Shown here: piece after piece, positions 41,306-50,375 of the stretch
How positions within the stretch are numbered: position 1 is the first letter of the stretch
How the letters are laid out: each line of letters starts with the position of its first letter
Origin: CAZJLN01 sp964540765
Lineage (GTDB): Bacteria; Chloroflexota; Anaerolineae; Anaerolineales; Anaerolineaceae
NCBI GenBank assembly: GCA_964540765.1
Contig: CAZINW010000006.1
Span: 15,915 to 79,914, forward strand
DNA length: 64,000 bases
Reading direction: 5' to 3'
Made by a program: the position numbers and the translations under genes
Notes under the pieces: model-generated
Databases searched by the model: none
The model's input: only the letters and a program-made list of their open reading frames with translations
What the model was told of the DNA's origin: nothing

Positions 41306-42817
41306 TTATTCAATCCACCAATAGGTTTGATCGTTAATATTAAAAGCATTATAAATGGTTTGGGACAGCTTTGCAAAAAGCCAATTCCCTTCATCAAATA
41401 CCAACTGGTCACTGGTGTGCATGAACATGACAAGGACGTAATCTCCCCCAGATGTGCTGACGATGCCAGCATCGCTGATGGAGTGCAGCAATCCGTCCAA
41501 TTCTGGCGTCCATCCGTGTTTGTGGGCTGCAGAAGCCTGTGGCGGTAACCCTGCTTCCATCAGTACGCCGATCTTGTTCTTTCCCAGCAGATCAAGAATG
41601 GTCTGACATTCTGTTTGACTGACTTCACTCCTAAAAATCTCACTGATCTTGCTGGTACCAGTTTTCGGGTAGGCACACTGGTAAATCTGAGCGAGAAGAT
41701 CTCCTATTTCGGACGGGACGGTCTGGTTATAGACGTCAGGATCTAAATAAATGTCTGTTCGGGTGTTTGCGGGAGTTTCATATACTTTTAATAGCGGAGA
41801 GCCCATGCCAAAATAACCTGCCAAAAAAGTGTTTTGATAGCCCAACATCTGCAGGTCTTCAGTCACAATCAATGGCCCCCTGGTTGGATCGATATAGCTG
41901 GACATCAATGTGTCAGCTGGGGGGTTTTCGGACAGGGCGATCATACGTTCCAATAAATCTTGAATAGCCTGGCTGGTGGGTTCCTGGCTGCGTTTCAGCA
42001 CAGAAAGCATGATGGGTATCTTAATGGTGCTGGCTGCAGAGTAAGCCACATCTGGCAGCACAGGTTGATTATCCATCAGGGCAAGGTGTAAATCCATATC
42101 CCCGGATAGATCCTGCACATACACCTCTATCAGGTCATCAAATTCCTCCAAAAGAACAGTTTGCTCCAAAAAGATCTGCAGGTTCTGAACATCAAGAGGT
42201 AGGGGAGGTGCCTGGATGATGGGCAGGTCTACAATGCGGTCGGATGCAGAGGTAAGACTGTTTTTAACAAGGGACACCGCAGCTTGCTGATCCAATTGCG
42301 TGCCTGGCTGACCGGGTTCAAAATGTGTGGTGTAGATCACAGGGTACGGGGCGGTGGCTGGCTGATCATAGCGGGGCAGAATGGTGGACGAAAAGAATGC
42401 TTCCAGCTTCTCCTCATCCATGTTCGTCTTAAGAGTACCTTTTACAGCCACTTGAGGATCGTTTCCCCAGAGATATGCCCAATACTGTTTCCCCTTATTG
42501 TTTGTATCAATATCTTGGAGTGTTGCTTCAATATCAGGCGTAAAACCTAATTCAGAAGGGGAAAATTGCATGCGTGCATCGCCATATCGCATTTCAAGGG
42601 GTTGTGAGAAGACAAGGTTGAGACGCTCAGCTGCCTGATCATGATCCAACCCGCCCAAGGGAACATTATTGACTGTGGTTCCCTCGGGATAAGTGCTTGA
42701 ACGGTTTTTAAAATCCTGCTGATCCATCAAAAAAATGACAAGGCTGAGTGATAAAAAGATAATGCTAAAGCCTATGAGGATCATGCGAAATGTTCTTGAG
42801 CTGATCATTGTTTTCAC
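41306..42817 (-). CDS. Membrane-anchored class A beta-lactamase-like serine hydrolase with YoaR-type domain
   Basis: 503 residues. A signal anchor (about 11-31, MILIGFSIIFLSLSLVIFL) is followed by a YoaR/VanW-associated putative peptidoglycan-binding domain (about 40-210, TTVNNVPLGGLDHDQAAERL) and a serine hydrolase of the beta-lactamase2 family. The active-site Ser is in SAASTIK (S-x-x-K, near 263), the S-x-N motif may be SENP (near 295), and KTG is replaced by KHG (near 432). It probably works outside the membrane on peptidoglycan or beta-lactams; the changed third motif leaves that open. AGGAG is 7-8 bases before ATG 42817. It lies 75 bases upstream of the DHH/CBS fusion on the same strand. 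Confidence 0.85.
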   Translation of the reverse strand: MKTMISSRTFRMILIGFSIIFLSLSLVIFLMDQQDFKNRSSTYPEGTTVNNVPLGGLDHDQAAERLNLVFSQPLEMRYGDARMQFSPSELGFTPDIEATLQDIDTNNKGKQYWAYLWGNDPQVAVKGTLKTNMDEEKLEAFFSSTILPRYDQPATAPYPVIYTTHFEPGQPGTQLDQQAAVSLVKNSLTSASDRIVDLPIIQAPPLPLDVQNLQIFLEQTVLLEEFDDLIEVYVQDLSGDMDLHLALMDNQPVLPDVAYSAASTIKIPIMLSVLKRSQEPTSQAIQDLLERMIALSENPPADTLMSSYIDPTRGPLIVTEDLQMLGYQNTFLAGYFGMGSPLLKVYETPANTRTDIYLDPDVYNQTVPSEIGDLLAQIYQCAYPKTGTSKISEIFRSEVSQTECQTILDLLGKNKIGVLMEAGLPPQASAAHKHGWTPELDGLLHSISDAGIVSTSGGDYVLVMFMHTSDQLVFDEGNWLFAKLSQTIYNAFNINDQTYWWIE

Positions 42818-42862
42818 TCCTGCAAATCAAAATGAATTCTACCAGATAGCACTGGATTGTAC

Positions 42863-42900
42863 TTAGCTTAAAAAGCTTAAGCTAAAAATTACATTATAAT
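42863..42900. promoter_or_regulatory. Inverted repeat and -10 box in a divergent promoter region
   Basis: TTAGCTTAA-N5-TTAAGCTAA (42863-42885) is perfect and lies between divergent genes. TATAAT at 42895-42900 faces the alpha/beta hydrolase gene, so a regulator bound to the palindrome would cover the -35 region. Confidence 0.45.
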
Positions 42901-42953
42901 GAAGGCAAGGCTCGACACTGTTAATTTCAAGAAGATCAGGACTGGAGGTTGAC

Positions 42954-43970
42954 ATGACAAAGCAAAAGAAACGAGGCTTTGATGGTCTCTTCCGGGGAAT
43001 TGGATCATTTTTCTTTTCCATCGGATTGATCGGGCTAGGTTGGATCTTCTACAGCAGGCGATACATTGATCACAGCGTGAAAACGGGTGATTTGTTAACG
43101 GCTGAGCGGGATGAATATTCATCCAACAGAGCTGGACGTTTAAGCTATTATGCTGATCGATCCGGCAAGGGGGTTCCTTTACTGACTTTACACAGTATCA
43201 ATGCCGCTGCAGGCGTGCAAGAGATCAGCCCGATTTTTAATGCTTTTCGCGGTCACCGACCTGTCTATGCCCTCGAGTTGCCTGGGTTTGGTAAATCTGA
43301 GCGTGGCGTTCGTCAATACTCTCCAGAATTATATAAAAATGCGATCATCGACTTTATTAAAGATGTCATTGCTGATCAAGCTGATGTCGTAGCACTTTCA
43401 CTTACCTGTGAATTTTCTGCCATGGCAGCCAAAGAGCATCCCGATTTGATCCGCTCGGTTGTAATGATTTCGCCTACAGGATTTCAATTGCCTCGCAGTA
43501 CCCGGGAGTTTAATAAAGAGAAAGCCGGAGGTCTGCAAAATTTGATCTATGCCATCCTGGCGGTGCCATTATGGAGCCGTGCCTTGTTTGATCTGATCGC
43601 AAGCCGTCCGAGTATAGCCTATTTTCTGCAAAAGAGCTTTGAGAATGCAATTCCTGCAGGCATGGTTGAGACCGCTTATGCCAATGCCCATCAACCAGGT
43701 GCGCACTGTGCCCCAATTGCATTTATAAGTGGAAAGCTCTTTACAAAAAATATTCGTCAGAGTGTTTACAACCTGCTTGAATTGCCCATCCTGGTCTTAT
43801 ATGACCGTGATGCTTTTGTCAGTTTTGAAATGCTTGCCAATACCGCAAATGAAAATTCGAATTGGACGGTAGTGCGAATTAAACCAACCAGGGGTATGCC
43901 GCATTTTGACAAACCAGGTGAAACATTCTTTAATATGGATCAATTTTGGAATAAGCTACCAAAAAAGTGA
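42954..43970 (+). CDS. Membrane-anchored alpha/beta hydrolase-fold protein
   Basis: 338 residues. A basic start and a hydrophobic helix (about 14-32, IGSFFFSIGLIGLGWIFYS) anchor it in the membrane. The rest has an alpha/beta hydrolase fold: GVPLLTLHSINAAAG (oxyanion region), RPVYALELPGFGKSER, then VVALSLTCEFSA, where the nucleophile elbow G-x-S-x-G is degenerate (A-L-S-L-T). A likely acid/His pair lies in LVLYDRD and RGMPHFDKP near the C-terminus. Activity and substrate are uncertain; related proteins are called hydrolases or lipases. GGAGG lies 6 bases before ATG 42954. It is divergent from the beta-lactamase-like gene. Confidence 0.8.
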   Translation: MTKQKKRGFDGLFRGIGSFFFSIGLIGLGWIFYSRRYIDHSVKTGDLLTAERDEYSSNRAGRLSYYADRSGKGVPLLTLHSINAAAGVQEISPIFNAFRGHRPVYALELPGFGKSERGVRQYSPELYKNAIIDFIKDVIADQADVVALSLTCEFSAMAAKEHPDLIRSVVMISPTGFQLPRSTREFNKEKAGGLQNLIYAILAVPLWSRALFDLIASRPSIAYFLQKSFENAIPAGMVETAYANAHQPGAHCAPIAFISGKLFTKNIRQSVYNLLELPILVLYDRDAFVSFEMLANTANENSNWTVVRIKPTRGMPHFDKPGETFFNMDQFWNKLPKK

Positions 43971-44080
43971 AGTAAAAGTTTTCGTAAAAAACTTCAGAAC
44001 AGGTTTTACGTGGATCGTGCATGCCGAGCATAAAATTGTTGAAAAGATGGCTGAATCACCTGATGAAATGGTGATTTTGA

Positions 44081-44109
44081 TTGACAGCTTTTTGCCGCTG
44101 GGGTAAAAT
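44081..44109 (+). promoter_or_regulatory. Strong promoter of the S1-domain gene
   Basis: TTGACA (44081-44086), exactly 17 bases, TAAAAT (44104-44109). Start of transcription is expected near 44116, about 33 bases before ATG 44149. Confidence 0.8.
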
Positions 44110-44148
44110 AAACTTTCGTGAAAATAATGTTTGGGAGATGTGAGTCCT

Positions 44149-44946
44149 ATGGATAATCCAGAAAAACAATCAAATACTAAAGTTGATGAAGTTCAGCCAA
44201 AACAACAATTTGAAGGGAAGGTGCTAAAAACTACGCTTCAAGGTGCCCTTGTTGACATTGGCAGTAAACTACCAGCTTTTATTCATATTTCCCAGGTTGT
44301 TAAAGATAATAATCCAAAATTATCAGTGAATAGTATTGAAGAAGTCCTTAAAATTGGCGATTCGGTGACAGTCTGGGTAAAACGTGTGAAAAAAGACCGG
44401 GTTGAATTAAGCATGATCCCACCTCTGATGCTTGAATGGCGTGAATTGAAACCCGAAATGGTCGTAAAAGGAAAAGTCATCCGGCTTGAAACCTTTGGCG
44501 TTTTTGTCGAGATTGGCGCAGAAAGACCCGGATTGGTTCATATCAGTGAACTTGCCCACAGCTATATCCGTACACCTAATGAGGTTGTACATGAAGGCGA
44601 TGAAATTGAAGTCAAGATCCTTGAAGTTGATCGGCGTAAAAAACAGATCAAATTAAGTATGAAAGCGCTTCAGGAAATCCCGGTTGAGCCTGAGGAAGAA
44701 AAACCTCAAAAGCCTGCCAGGAGAGGCAAGTCAAAGAAAGAAAAAGAAGAATTTGTTGAAGAAGAGACTGTTATTCCTGATCCCACCTTTATGGAAATTG
44801 CCCTGCGCCAGGCAATGGAACGGGCTGAGAAAACCCACCCCAAAGCCGCGAACATACCTGCAAATGTGAAACGTGCCAAGGATATTTCCTCAGAGCAACA
44901 GGAAATCATGGATCGAACCCTCAAAAATAAGGTCAACAAGGATTAA
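44149..44946 (+). CDS. S1 RNA-binding domain protein (two S1 repeats)
   Basis: 265 residues from ATG 44149 (a TTG at 44131 and a GTG at 44140 are alternatives; GGGAG at 44133 fits any of them loosely). Two S1 domains follow each other: about 18-92 (QFEGKVLKTTLQGALVDIGSKLPAFIHISQV...VELSM) and 102-180 (VVKGKVIRLETFGVFVEIGAERPGLVHISEL...IKLSMKAL). The last 85 residues are charged, with a Lys/Glu-rich linker (KPARRGKSKKEKEEF) and a helical end. It looks like a shortened RpsA-like or YugI/general-stress-type RNA-binding protein of translation or RNA decay. It has its own promoter and a terminator. Confidence 0.88.
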   Translation: MDNPEKQSNTKVDEVQPKQQFEGKVLKTTLQGALVDIGSKLPAFIHISQVVKDNNPKLSVNSIEEVLKIGDSVTVWVKRVKKDRVELSMIPPLMLEWRELKPEMVVKGKVIRLETFGVFVEIGAERPGLVHISELAHSYIRTPNEVVHEGDEIEVKILEVDRRKKQIKLSMKALQEIPVEPEEEKPQKPARRGKSKKEKEEFVEEETVIPDPTFMEIALRQAMERAEKTHPKAANIPANVKRAKDISSEQQEIMDRTLKNKVNKD

Positions 44947-44997
44947 AGTTCCATGCACCTGGTGATTTGGATAAAATCATCTTAACTGATCATAACT

Positions 44998-45036
44998 GGG
45001 GAGGCGCCGGTTAATAAATGGCCCTCCCCTTCACTT
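44998..45036 (+). terminator. Terminator between the S1 gene and pyrG
   Basis: GGGGAGG(c)GCC pairs with GGC-CCTCCCC (44998-45029), followed by TTCACTTTT. It lies 52 bases after the S1 gene stop. Confidence 0.6.
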
Positions 45037-45088
45037 TTAATTTGCGCTTGCATAAAAAATATTATCTGCATTCAACGGGAGCAACACA

Positions 45089-46711
45089 ATGGCAACCAAA
45101 TACATTTTTTTTACTGGTGGTGTGCTCAGTTCAATTGGCAAAGGGGTGACGGCTGCTGCCATTGGGCGCTTGCTGAAAGCCAGGGGGTTCGATGTAACCA
45201 TTCAGAAACTCGACCCTTATCTCAATGTTGACCCTGGGACGATGAGCCCATATCAGCATGGTGAGGTGTTTGTTTTGGATGATGGCGCTGAGACCGATCT
45301 GGATCTGGGACATTATGAGCGCTTTGTGGACTTGCGTTTAAACAAGGCATCCTCCGTTACAACCGGGCAGGTTTATGAAGAAGTGCTGATGCGCGAACGC
45401 AGGGGAGATTATTTGGGAGGCACCATCCAGGTAATTCCCCATATAACCAACGAAATCAAACGGCGTGTGATCCTGGTGGGTAAAGCCAGCAATGCAGAGA
45501 TCGTCTTGGTTGAAGTGGGTGGTACGGTTGGTGATATTGAAAGTCAGCCATTTTTGGAAGCCATCCGCGAAATGCGAACCGACCTTGGTCGCGAGAACAC
45601 AGCCTTTGTTCATTTGACCTGGTTGCCCTACCTGAAGGCGACCAATGAACTAAAAACCAAACCGACGCAACACTCTGTGCGTGAATTGCGTTCCATTGGG
45701 ATCATGGCAGATATGATTGTAGCGCGTTCAGATTATTCCGTTGAAGAAAATTTGCGTGACAAGATCGCCTTGTTCTGTGATGTTGAGAAGAAATCGGTGA
45801 TACCGCTGGTGACAACTGATGTGCTTTACGAAATTCCATTGGTATTGGATGAAGCCGGGGTTGCTGAGATTCTTATGAACCGACTCAACCTTACACCCAG
45901 GCAGGAACCTGATTGGAAGGATTGGCGTTGGTTGATTACGCAAATTAAGCGGGAAAAGCCAATCTTGAATATTGGGCTGGTTGGTAAATATGTTGAACTG
46001 CATGATGCCTACATCAGCGTCCGTGAGGCGCTCAACCATGCAGCTTTACATCAGGGCGTTGAGGTCAATATTGAATGGATTGCCTCTACCGACCTTGAGA
46101 AGGGCAAGGGTTTTGACCGGTTGCAGAAAGTGGATGGGATCGTTGTGCCTGGCGGTTTTGGGAACAGGGGAGTTGAAGGAAAAATCATGGCAGCACACCT
46201 GGCACGAACTCAAAAAATACCCTATTTGGGGCTCTGCTTGGGAATGCAGGTGATGGTCATCGAATTCGCCAGGGATATTCTGGGAGATGAAAAGACCAAC
46301 TCATCAGAATTTGATCAGTTTACAAACAATCCTGTGATAGATCTGATGCCAGACCAGCACGATTTATCTAATATGGGCGGGACGATGCGGCTTGGTTTGT
46401 ATCCGTGTAATCTGCAACCTGGCAGTAAGGCTGCAGAGGTTTACGGAGTACCTGAAATCTCCGAGCGGCATCGTCATCGCTACGAGGTCAATAACAAATA
46501 TCGCCCCATTTTAGAGCAAAATGGCATGGCGATGTCAGGCATTTCACCCGATGATCGCCTGGTGGAGATTGCAGAGATAAAAGATCACCCGTATATGCTT
46601 GGGTGCCAATTCCATCCAGAATTCGTTTCACGTCCAAACCGCCCGCACCCATTGTTTGTTGGTTTCATCAAAGCAGTCAAGGAAAGGGCAGGGTTGGACA
46701 CCTCTCAATGA
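45089..46711 (+). CDS. pyrG: CTP synthase
   Basis: 540 residues, the usual length. It makes CTP from UTP with ATP and glutamine. The N-terminal synthetase domain starts ATKYIFFTGGVLSSIGKGVTAAAIG (P-loop) and has DPYLNVDPGTMSPYQHGEVFVLDDGAETDLDLGHYERF. The C-terminal class I glutaminase has GGFGNRGVEGK, the nucleophile Cys in LGLCLGMQ (about 385) and HPEF (His and Glu near 511-513). GGGAG lies 9 bases before ATG 45089. eno follows after 77 bases on the same strand, which may be one unit. Confidence 0.98.
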   Translation: MATKYIFFTGGVLSSIGKGVTAAAIGRLLKARGFDVTIQKLDPYLNVDPGTMSPYQHGEVFVLDDGAETDLDLGHYERFVDLRLNKASSVTTGQVYEEVLMRERRGDYLGGTIQVIPHITNEIKRRVILVGKASNAEIVLVEVGGTVGDIESQPFLEAIREMRTDLGRENTAFVHLTWLPYLKATNELKTKPTQHSVRELRSIGIMADMIVARSDYSVEENLRDKIALFCDVEKKSVIPLVTTDVLYEIPLVLDEAGVAEILMNRLNLTPRQEPDWKDWRWLITQIKREKPILNIGLVGKYVELHDAYISVREALNHAALHQGVEVNIEWIASTDLEKGKGFDRLQKVDGIVVPGGFGNRGVEGKIMAAHLARTQKIPYLGLCLGMQVMVIEFARDILGDEKTNSSEFDQFTNNPVIDLMPDQHDLSNMGGTMRLGLYPCNLQPGSKAAEVYGVPEISERHRHRYEVNNKYRPILEQNGMAMSGISPDDRLVEIAEIKDHPYMLGCQFHPEFVSRPNRPHPLFVGFIKAVKERAGLDTSQ

Positions 46712-46788
46712 GACCTTGCGAACTGTTTGGAATTAACCAGTATGGTATATACTTATGGCGTTATTAAAATGAGGAAAGGAACCTATAA

Positions 46789-48081
46789 ATGGACACAATA
46801 ATTGAATATGTAAATGCTTTGGAAATTTTGGACTCTCGCGGAAACCCCACATTGGAGGTTGAAATCATTCTTGGTGATGGCAGTTACGGACGTGCTGCGG
46901 TCCCCTCTGGTGCCTCAACCGGCATTCATGAAGCCCTTGAACTGCGTGATGGCGATAAAAAGCGCTACGGTGGCAAGGGTGTGCTGAAAGCTGTTAATAA
47001 TGTCAATGATGATATAGCTGATGAATTGATCGGTTGGGATGCCACTGAGCAGAAGGCCATCGATCAACTACTGCTTGAGTTGGACGGTACCCCGAACAAA
47101 TCGAAGCTGGGTGCAAATGCCATTTTGGGCACAAGCCTGGCTGTTGCCAAGGCGGCGGCGGCCTCCGTTGGTTTGCCATTGTACCGCTACCTGGGTGGCG
47201 TTTATGCCCACGTTCTCCCAGTGCCGATGATGAACATCTTGAATGGTGGTGCCCATACAAGCTGGCAATCCACCGATGCCCAGGAATTCATGATCATGCC
47301 GCTGGGCGCAGAAACCTTTGCGGAAGCTGTACGTTGGGGGTCCGAGATCTACCAATCACTCAAGGGCGTTCTGAAAGCCAAGGGATATGCCACCCTGGTT
47401 GGTGATGAGGGCGGTTTTGCACCTGCACTGAAAGCCAACAATGAAGCGGTTGAGTTGATCCTTGAAGCCATCACGAAAGCTGGCTACAAACCCGGCGAAG
47501 ATGTGGGTATTGCCCTTGATCCGGCAGCATCCGAGCTTTATGACGAGGAGACCAAACTTTATAATCTTCGCAAGGAAGGTCGTGAACTGACCAGCGATGA
47601 GATGGTTGCCTTCTGGATCGATTGGATTAACAAATATCCCATTGTTTCAATTGAAGATGGCTTTGCACAGGATGACTGGGAGGGTTGGAAGGCATTTACA
47701 GCACAGGTTGGTGATCGTGTTCAAATTGTTGGTGATGATTTGTTGGTCACAAACCCCAAACGGGTAGCCCGTGCCATTGAAGAGAAAGCATGCAATTCGC
47801 TCCTGGTAAAAGTAAACCAGATTGGTTCACTGACTGAAGCCATGGAAGCTGTAAGCATGTGCCAGAGAAATGGCTGGACGGCAGTGGCATCTCATCGCTC
47901 GGGTGAGACTGAAGATACCACCATTGCAGATCTGGTTGTTGCCATGAACATGGGACAGATCAAGACTGGTGCTCCGGCGCGTTCTGATCGCGTTGCCAAG
48001 TATAACCAACTTATGCGCATTGAAGTTGAACTGGAAGAGACCGCCAAATACGCTGGCTGGTCAGCGCTAAAGCGGAAGTAA
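46789..48081 (+). CDS. eno: Enolase
   Basis: 430 residues, typical. It converts 2-phosphoglycerate to phosphoenolpyruvate in glycolysis. Motifs seen are ALEILDSRGNPTLEVE at the start, VPSGASTGIHEALELRD, the catalytic GDEGGFAP (near 206), SIEDGFAQDDW, the Mg ligand region GDDLLVTN (near 315), LLVKVNQIGSLTEA (catalytic Lys) and SHRSGETEDTTIADL. AGGAAAGGA is 8-10 bases before ATG 46789. A strong terminator follows. Confidence 0.98.
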   Translation: MDTIIEYVNALEILDSRGNPTLEVEIILGDGSYGRAAVPSGASTGIHEALELRDGDKKRYGGKGVLKAVNNVNDDIADELIGWDATEQKAIDQLLLELDGTPNKSKLGANAILGTSLAVAKAAAASVGLPLYRYLGGVYAHVLPVPMMNILNGGAHTSWQSTDAQEFMIMPLGAETFAEAVRWGSEIYQSLKGVLKAKGYATLVGDEGGFAPALKANNEAVELILEAITKAGYKPGEDVGIALDPAASELYDEETKLYNLRKEGRELTSDEMVAFWIDWINKYPIVSIEDGFAQDDWEGWKAFTAQVGDRVQIVGDDLLVTNPKRVARAIEEKACNSLLVKVNQIGSLTEAMEAVSMCQRNGWTAVASHRSGETEDTTIADLVVAMNMGQIKTGAPARSDRVAKYNQLMRIEVELEETAKYAGWSALKRK

Positions 48082-48093
48082 TTAATAACCATT

Positions 48094-48125
48094 AAAAGGG
48101 TCACGCTGTTTGCGTGGCCCTTTTT
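48094..48125 (+). terminator. Rho-independent terminator after eno
   Basis: GGGTCACGC (48098-48106) and GCGTGGCCC (48112-48120) form a 9-bp stem with one G-U pair, followed by TTTTT and preceded by AAAA. It begins 13 bases after the stop. Confidence 0.88.
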
Positions 48126-48202
48126 ATATGAAATCAGGTTTAAACTTTCGGATTAATTTGAATTTTGATTTGCAGGACAGCATCACCGGGTATTGATAGC
48201 TT

Positions 48203-48874
48203 ATGTGTGATTCCTTTGAAATCCTTAATGACAAATTGGTAAATTGCCGCAAATGCCCACGCCTGGTGGCATGGCGGGAAGAAATGGCAGCAACCAAAAG
48301 GCGTGCCTACCTGAATCAAGATTATTGGGGCAAACCGGTGCCTGGATTTGGAGATCCACAAGCAAAAGTTGTGGTCGTGGGGCTGGCACCCGGGGCGCAT
48401 GGCTCCAATCGGACAGGGCGCATGTTCACCGGGGATGCATCAGGGGATTTCTTGTATCCTGCGCTCTTCAACGCGGGTTTTGCAAGCCAACCAAGCTCTC
48501 ATGCAATTGGGGATGGTTTGAGTCTCTCAGATGTCTTCATCAGTGCCGTGTGCCGCTGCGTGCCACCGGGGAATAAACCAACTGCTGAAGAGATCAGCAT
48601 CTGCCTTCCCTGGCTGCAGCGCGAAGTGGATTTGTTATCCGATGTAAAAGGTTGTGTCGCGCTGGGTCGAATTGCCTTTGATGGCATTCTGCAGCTCTAT
48701 AAGATGCAAGGTGTGAAAATGCCTAATTTGAAATTCAGCCATGGCGCTTTTTTTCAGATTGGAGGACTGCCTTGGATTTTATGTACCTATCATCCTAGCC
48801 GTCAAAATACACAGACTGGAAGGCTGACAGTCGCCATGTTTGATGAAATCTGGTCGAGGGTAAAAGATCTATGA
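48203..48874 (+). CDS. Uracil-DNA glycosylase, family 5 (UdgB-like)
   Basis: 223 residues. It removes uracil and other deaminated bases from DNA. Motif A reads GLAPGAHGSNRTGRMFTGDASG (about 61-82), with Ala-Pro-Gly-Ala-His-Gly typical of family 5, which lacks the catalytic Asp/Asn of other families. The second motif is HPSRQNTQTGRLT (about 197-209). Cys residues at 15, 18, about 114-116 and 131 fit the Fe-S cluster (NCRKCPRL, CRCVPPGNKP). No good ribosome site is seen before ATG 48203. Its last 6 bases overlap the 3' end of the opposing methyltransferase gene. Confidence 0.92.
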   Translation: MCDSFEILNDKLVNCRKCPRLVAWREEMAATKRRAYLNQDYWGKPVPGFGDPQAKVVVVGLAPGAHGSNRTGRMFTGDASGDFLYPALFNAGFASQPSSHAIGDGLSLSDVFISAVCRCVPPGNKPTAEEISICLPWLQREVDLLSDVKGCVALGRIAFDGILQLYKMQGVKMPNLKFSHGAFFQIGGLPWILCTYHPSRQNTQTGRLTVAMFDEIWSRVKDL

Positions 48875-49630
48875 TCCTGACCGTCGTGCAATCACCCAGA
48901 GACGACCATCTTGTGAACCGAGCGGGCGAAAAGTCTGAGGGTCTCCGAGCAAGTGCATCACTTCAAAACCACAGGTTTTTAGAAGGAAAAGGATGTCTTC
49001 ACAACTGTAGCCCCGTTCCTGGTGAATTTCCTCATATCTTTGCCAGCTATTTGCCTGTTTCTCAAAGATGATGATCCGAACGGTTGCAATGTCATTTTCA
49101 TAATCGCAGCTGTTGGTATGAATTTCCATGAATGAAGGTTGATCCTGCTGTATGTGATCCGGAAACCGCTGCCATTCAACCTCCAAACCGTAAAGCGTAT
49201 TCATGTCAAAAATAAAATATCCCCCCGGCGTTAAGGCATTATAAGTGCCATGAAAAGTGTTGTGCAAGTCTTTTACACTCAAAAGGTAATTCAAGCTGTC
49301 AAAAAAGCAGGTGACTGCATCGAACTGTTGGTTAAATTGCATCTGCTGCATATCATTGAGCACCCATTCAATGTTTACATTTGCGTCCCTGGCATTTGAT
49401 CTAGCAATGTCCAGCATGGTTTTCGAGCAGTCAAGCCCGGTAACATGCATGCCTTGCTTTGCCATCTCAATAGCAAAGCTGCCCTCTCCACAAGCAAGAT
49501 CCAGCAGTTTGTCAGGTTTGAGCTTGATTTCATCCAGAATATGGGGGAATGTTACACTCGCAACCCGCAATGAAAACTGCCTGTACGGCCCTTCATGATA
49601 AAAGCGTGCAAACCGAGCGTAGAGGTTCAT
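48869..49630 (-). CDS. Class I SAM-dependent methyltransferase
   Basis: 253 residues. Motif I LLDLACGEGSFAIEMAKQG (about 42-60), motif II VTGLDCSKTMLDIAR, motif III NDMQQMQFNQQFDAVTCFFDSLNYLL and motif IV ALTPGGYFIFDMN place it with the UbiE/Methyltransf_25 type methyltransferases with a C-terminal lid (YSCEDILFLLKTCGFEV). The substrate is unknown. AGGAG is 4 bases before ATG 49630. It overlaps the uracil-DNA glycosylase gene tail to tail by 6 bases, so the two cannot share a terminator. Confidence 0.88.
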   Translation of the reverse strand: MNLYARFARFYHEGPYRQFSLRVASVTFPHILDEIKLKPDKLLDLACGEGSFAIEMAKQGMHVTGLDCSKTMLDIARSNARDANVNIEWVLNDMQQMQFNQQFDAVTCFFDSLNYLLSVKDLHNTFHGTYNALTPGGYFIFDMNTLYGLEVEWQRFPDHIQQDQPSFMEIHTNSCDYENDIATVRIIIFEKQANSWQRYEEIHQERGYSCEDILFLLKTCGFEVMHLLGDPQTFRPLGSQDGRLWVIARRSGS

Positions 49631-49769
49631 AAGACTCCTAAGTTATTAAACTTGTACATCTATATTATAAATAATTGTATCAAATCAGGGTGATAACATG
49701 CGCATGGCGCCTGATAGGCTGGCAGTGCATTATAATGACTGTAATTGATTCATAAGGAGGTATCCAAAT

Positions 49770-50351
49770 ATGCCTTATCCAATTGCGCACCCTAAGGTGA
49801 TCCAGAATGCCAGGCAAATATTGGCACTTGACCCAGTCTTTTTGGATACAGAAACCACAGGCACGGGTCCAACTGACGTGGTCATTGAAGTGGGTATAGT
49901 TGACCTGTCTGGCAATGTGCTTTTTGACTCGTTAATCAACCCGGGTGCTCATATCCCGGCTGAATCAAGCGCGGTTAATGAAATTACCGATGATATGGTG
50001 GCAAATGTGCGCAGGTGGGACGAAGCCTGGCTGGATGTTGAAAAGATTTTGCAGGGACGCGTGATCGGCATGTACAATGCTGAATTTGACTTGCGACTGC
50101 TCAGGCAATCTAACTTGAAATCAGGCATAGTATGGACGCTGGATACAAAAAGGAATTTTTGCGTGATGAATTTATATGCGGCATTTTATGGCGAATGGAA
50201 TGCAAGAAGAAATGGTTTTCGCTTTCATAAACTTGAAAATGCTGGTCGCATGAGTGGTATTCCTTTGCCTAACTCCCATCACGCGGCAGATGATGCCAAA
50301 TTAACCGCTGCCTTGTTTAAATACATTGCCGGTTATCCACTACAAAAATAA
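49770..50351 (+). CDS. DEDDh 3'-5' exonuclease (DnaQ/epsilon-like)
   Basis: 193 residues. Exo I is FLDTETTGTGP (about 24-34; Asp and Glu), Exo II includes GMYNAEFDLRLLR (about 109-121) and Exo III SHHAADDAKLT (about 172-182; His and Asp), a complete DEDDh active site. It is close to proofreading-like exonucleases encoded apart from polymerase genes, which trim DNA or RNA 3' ends. AAGGAGG lies 8-9 bases before ATG 49770. The prolyl oligopeptidase gene follows 24 bases downstream and may be co-transcribed, though the functions do not seem related. Confidence 0.92.
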   Translation: MPYPIAHPKVIQNARQILALDPVFLDTETTGTGPTDVVIEVGIVDLSGNVLFDSLINPGAHIPAESSAVNEITDDMVANVRRWDEAWLDVEKILQGRVIGMYNAEFDLRLLRQSNLKSGIVWTLDTKRNFCVMNLYAAFYGEWNARRNGFRFHKLENAGRMSGIPLPNSHHAADDAKLTAALFKYIAGYPLQK

Positions 50352-50375
50352 TGAAATTTGGAAAGAGGTTAACAC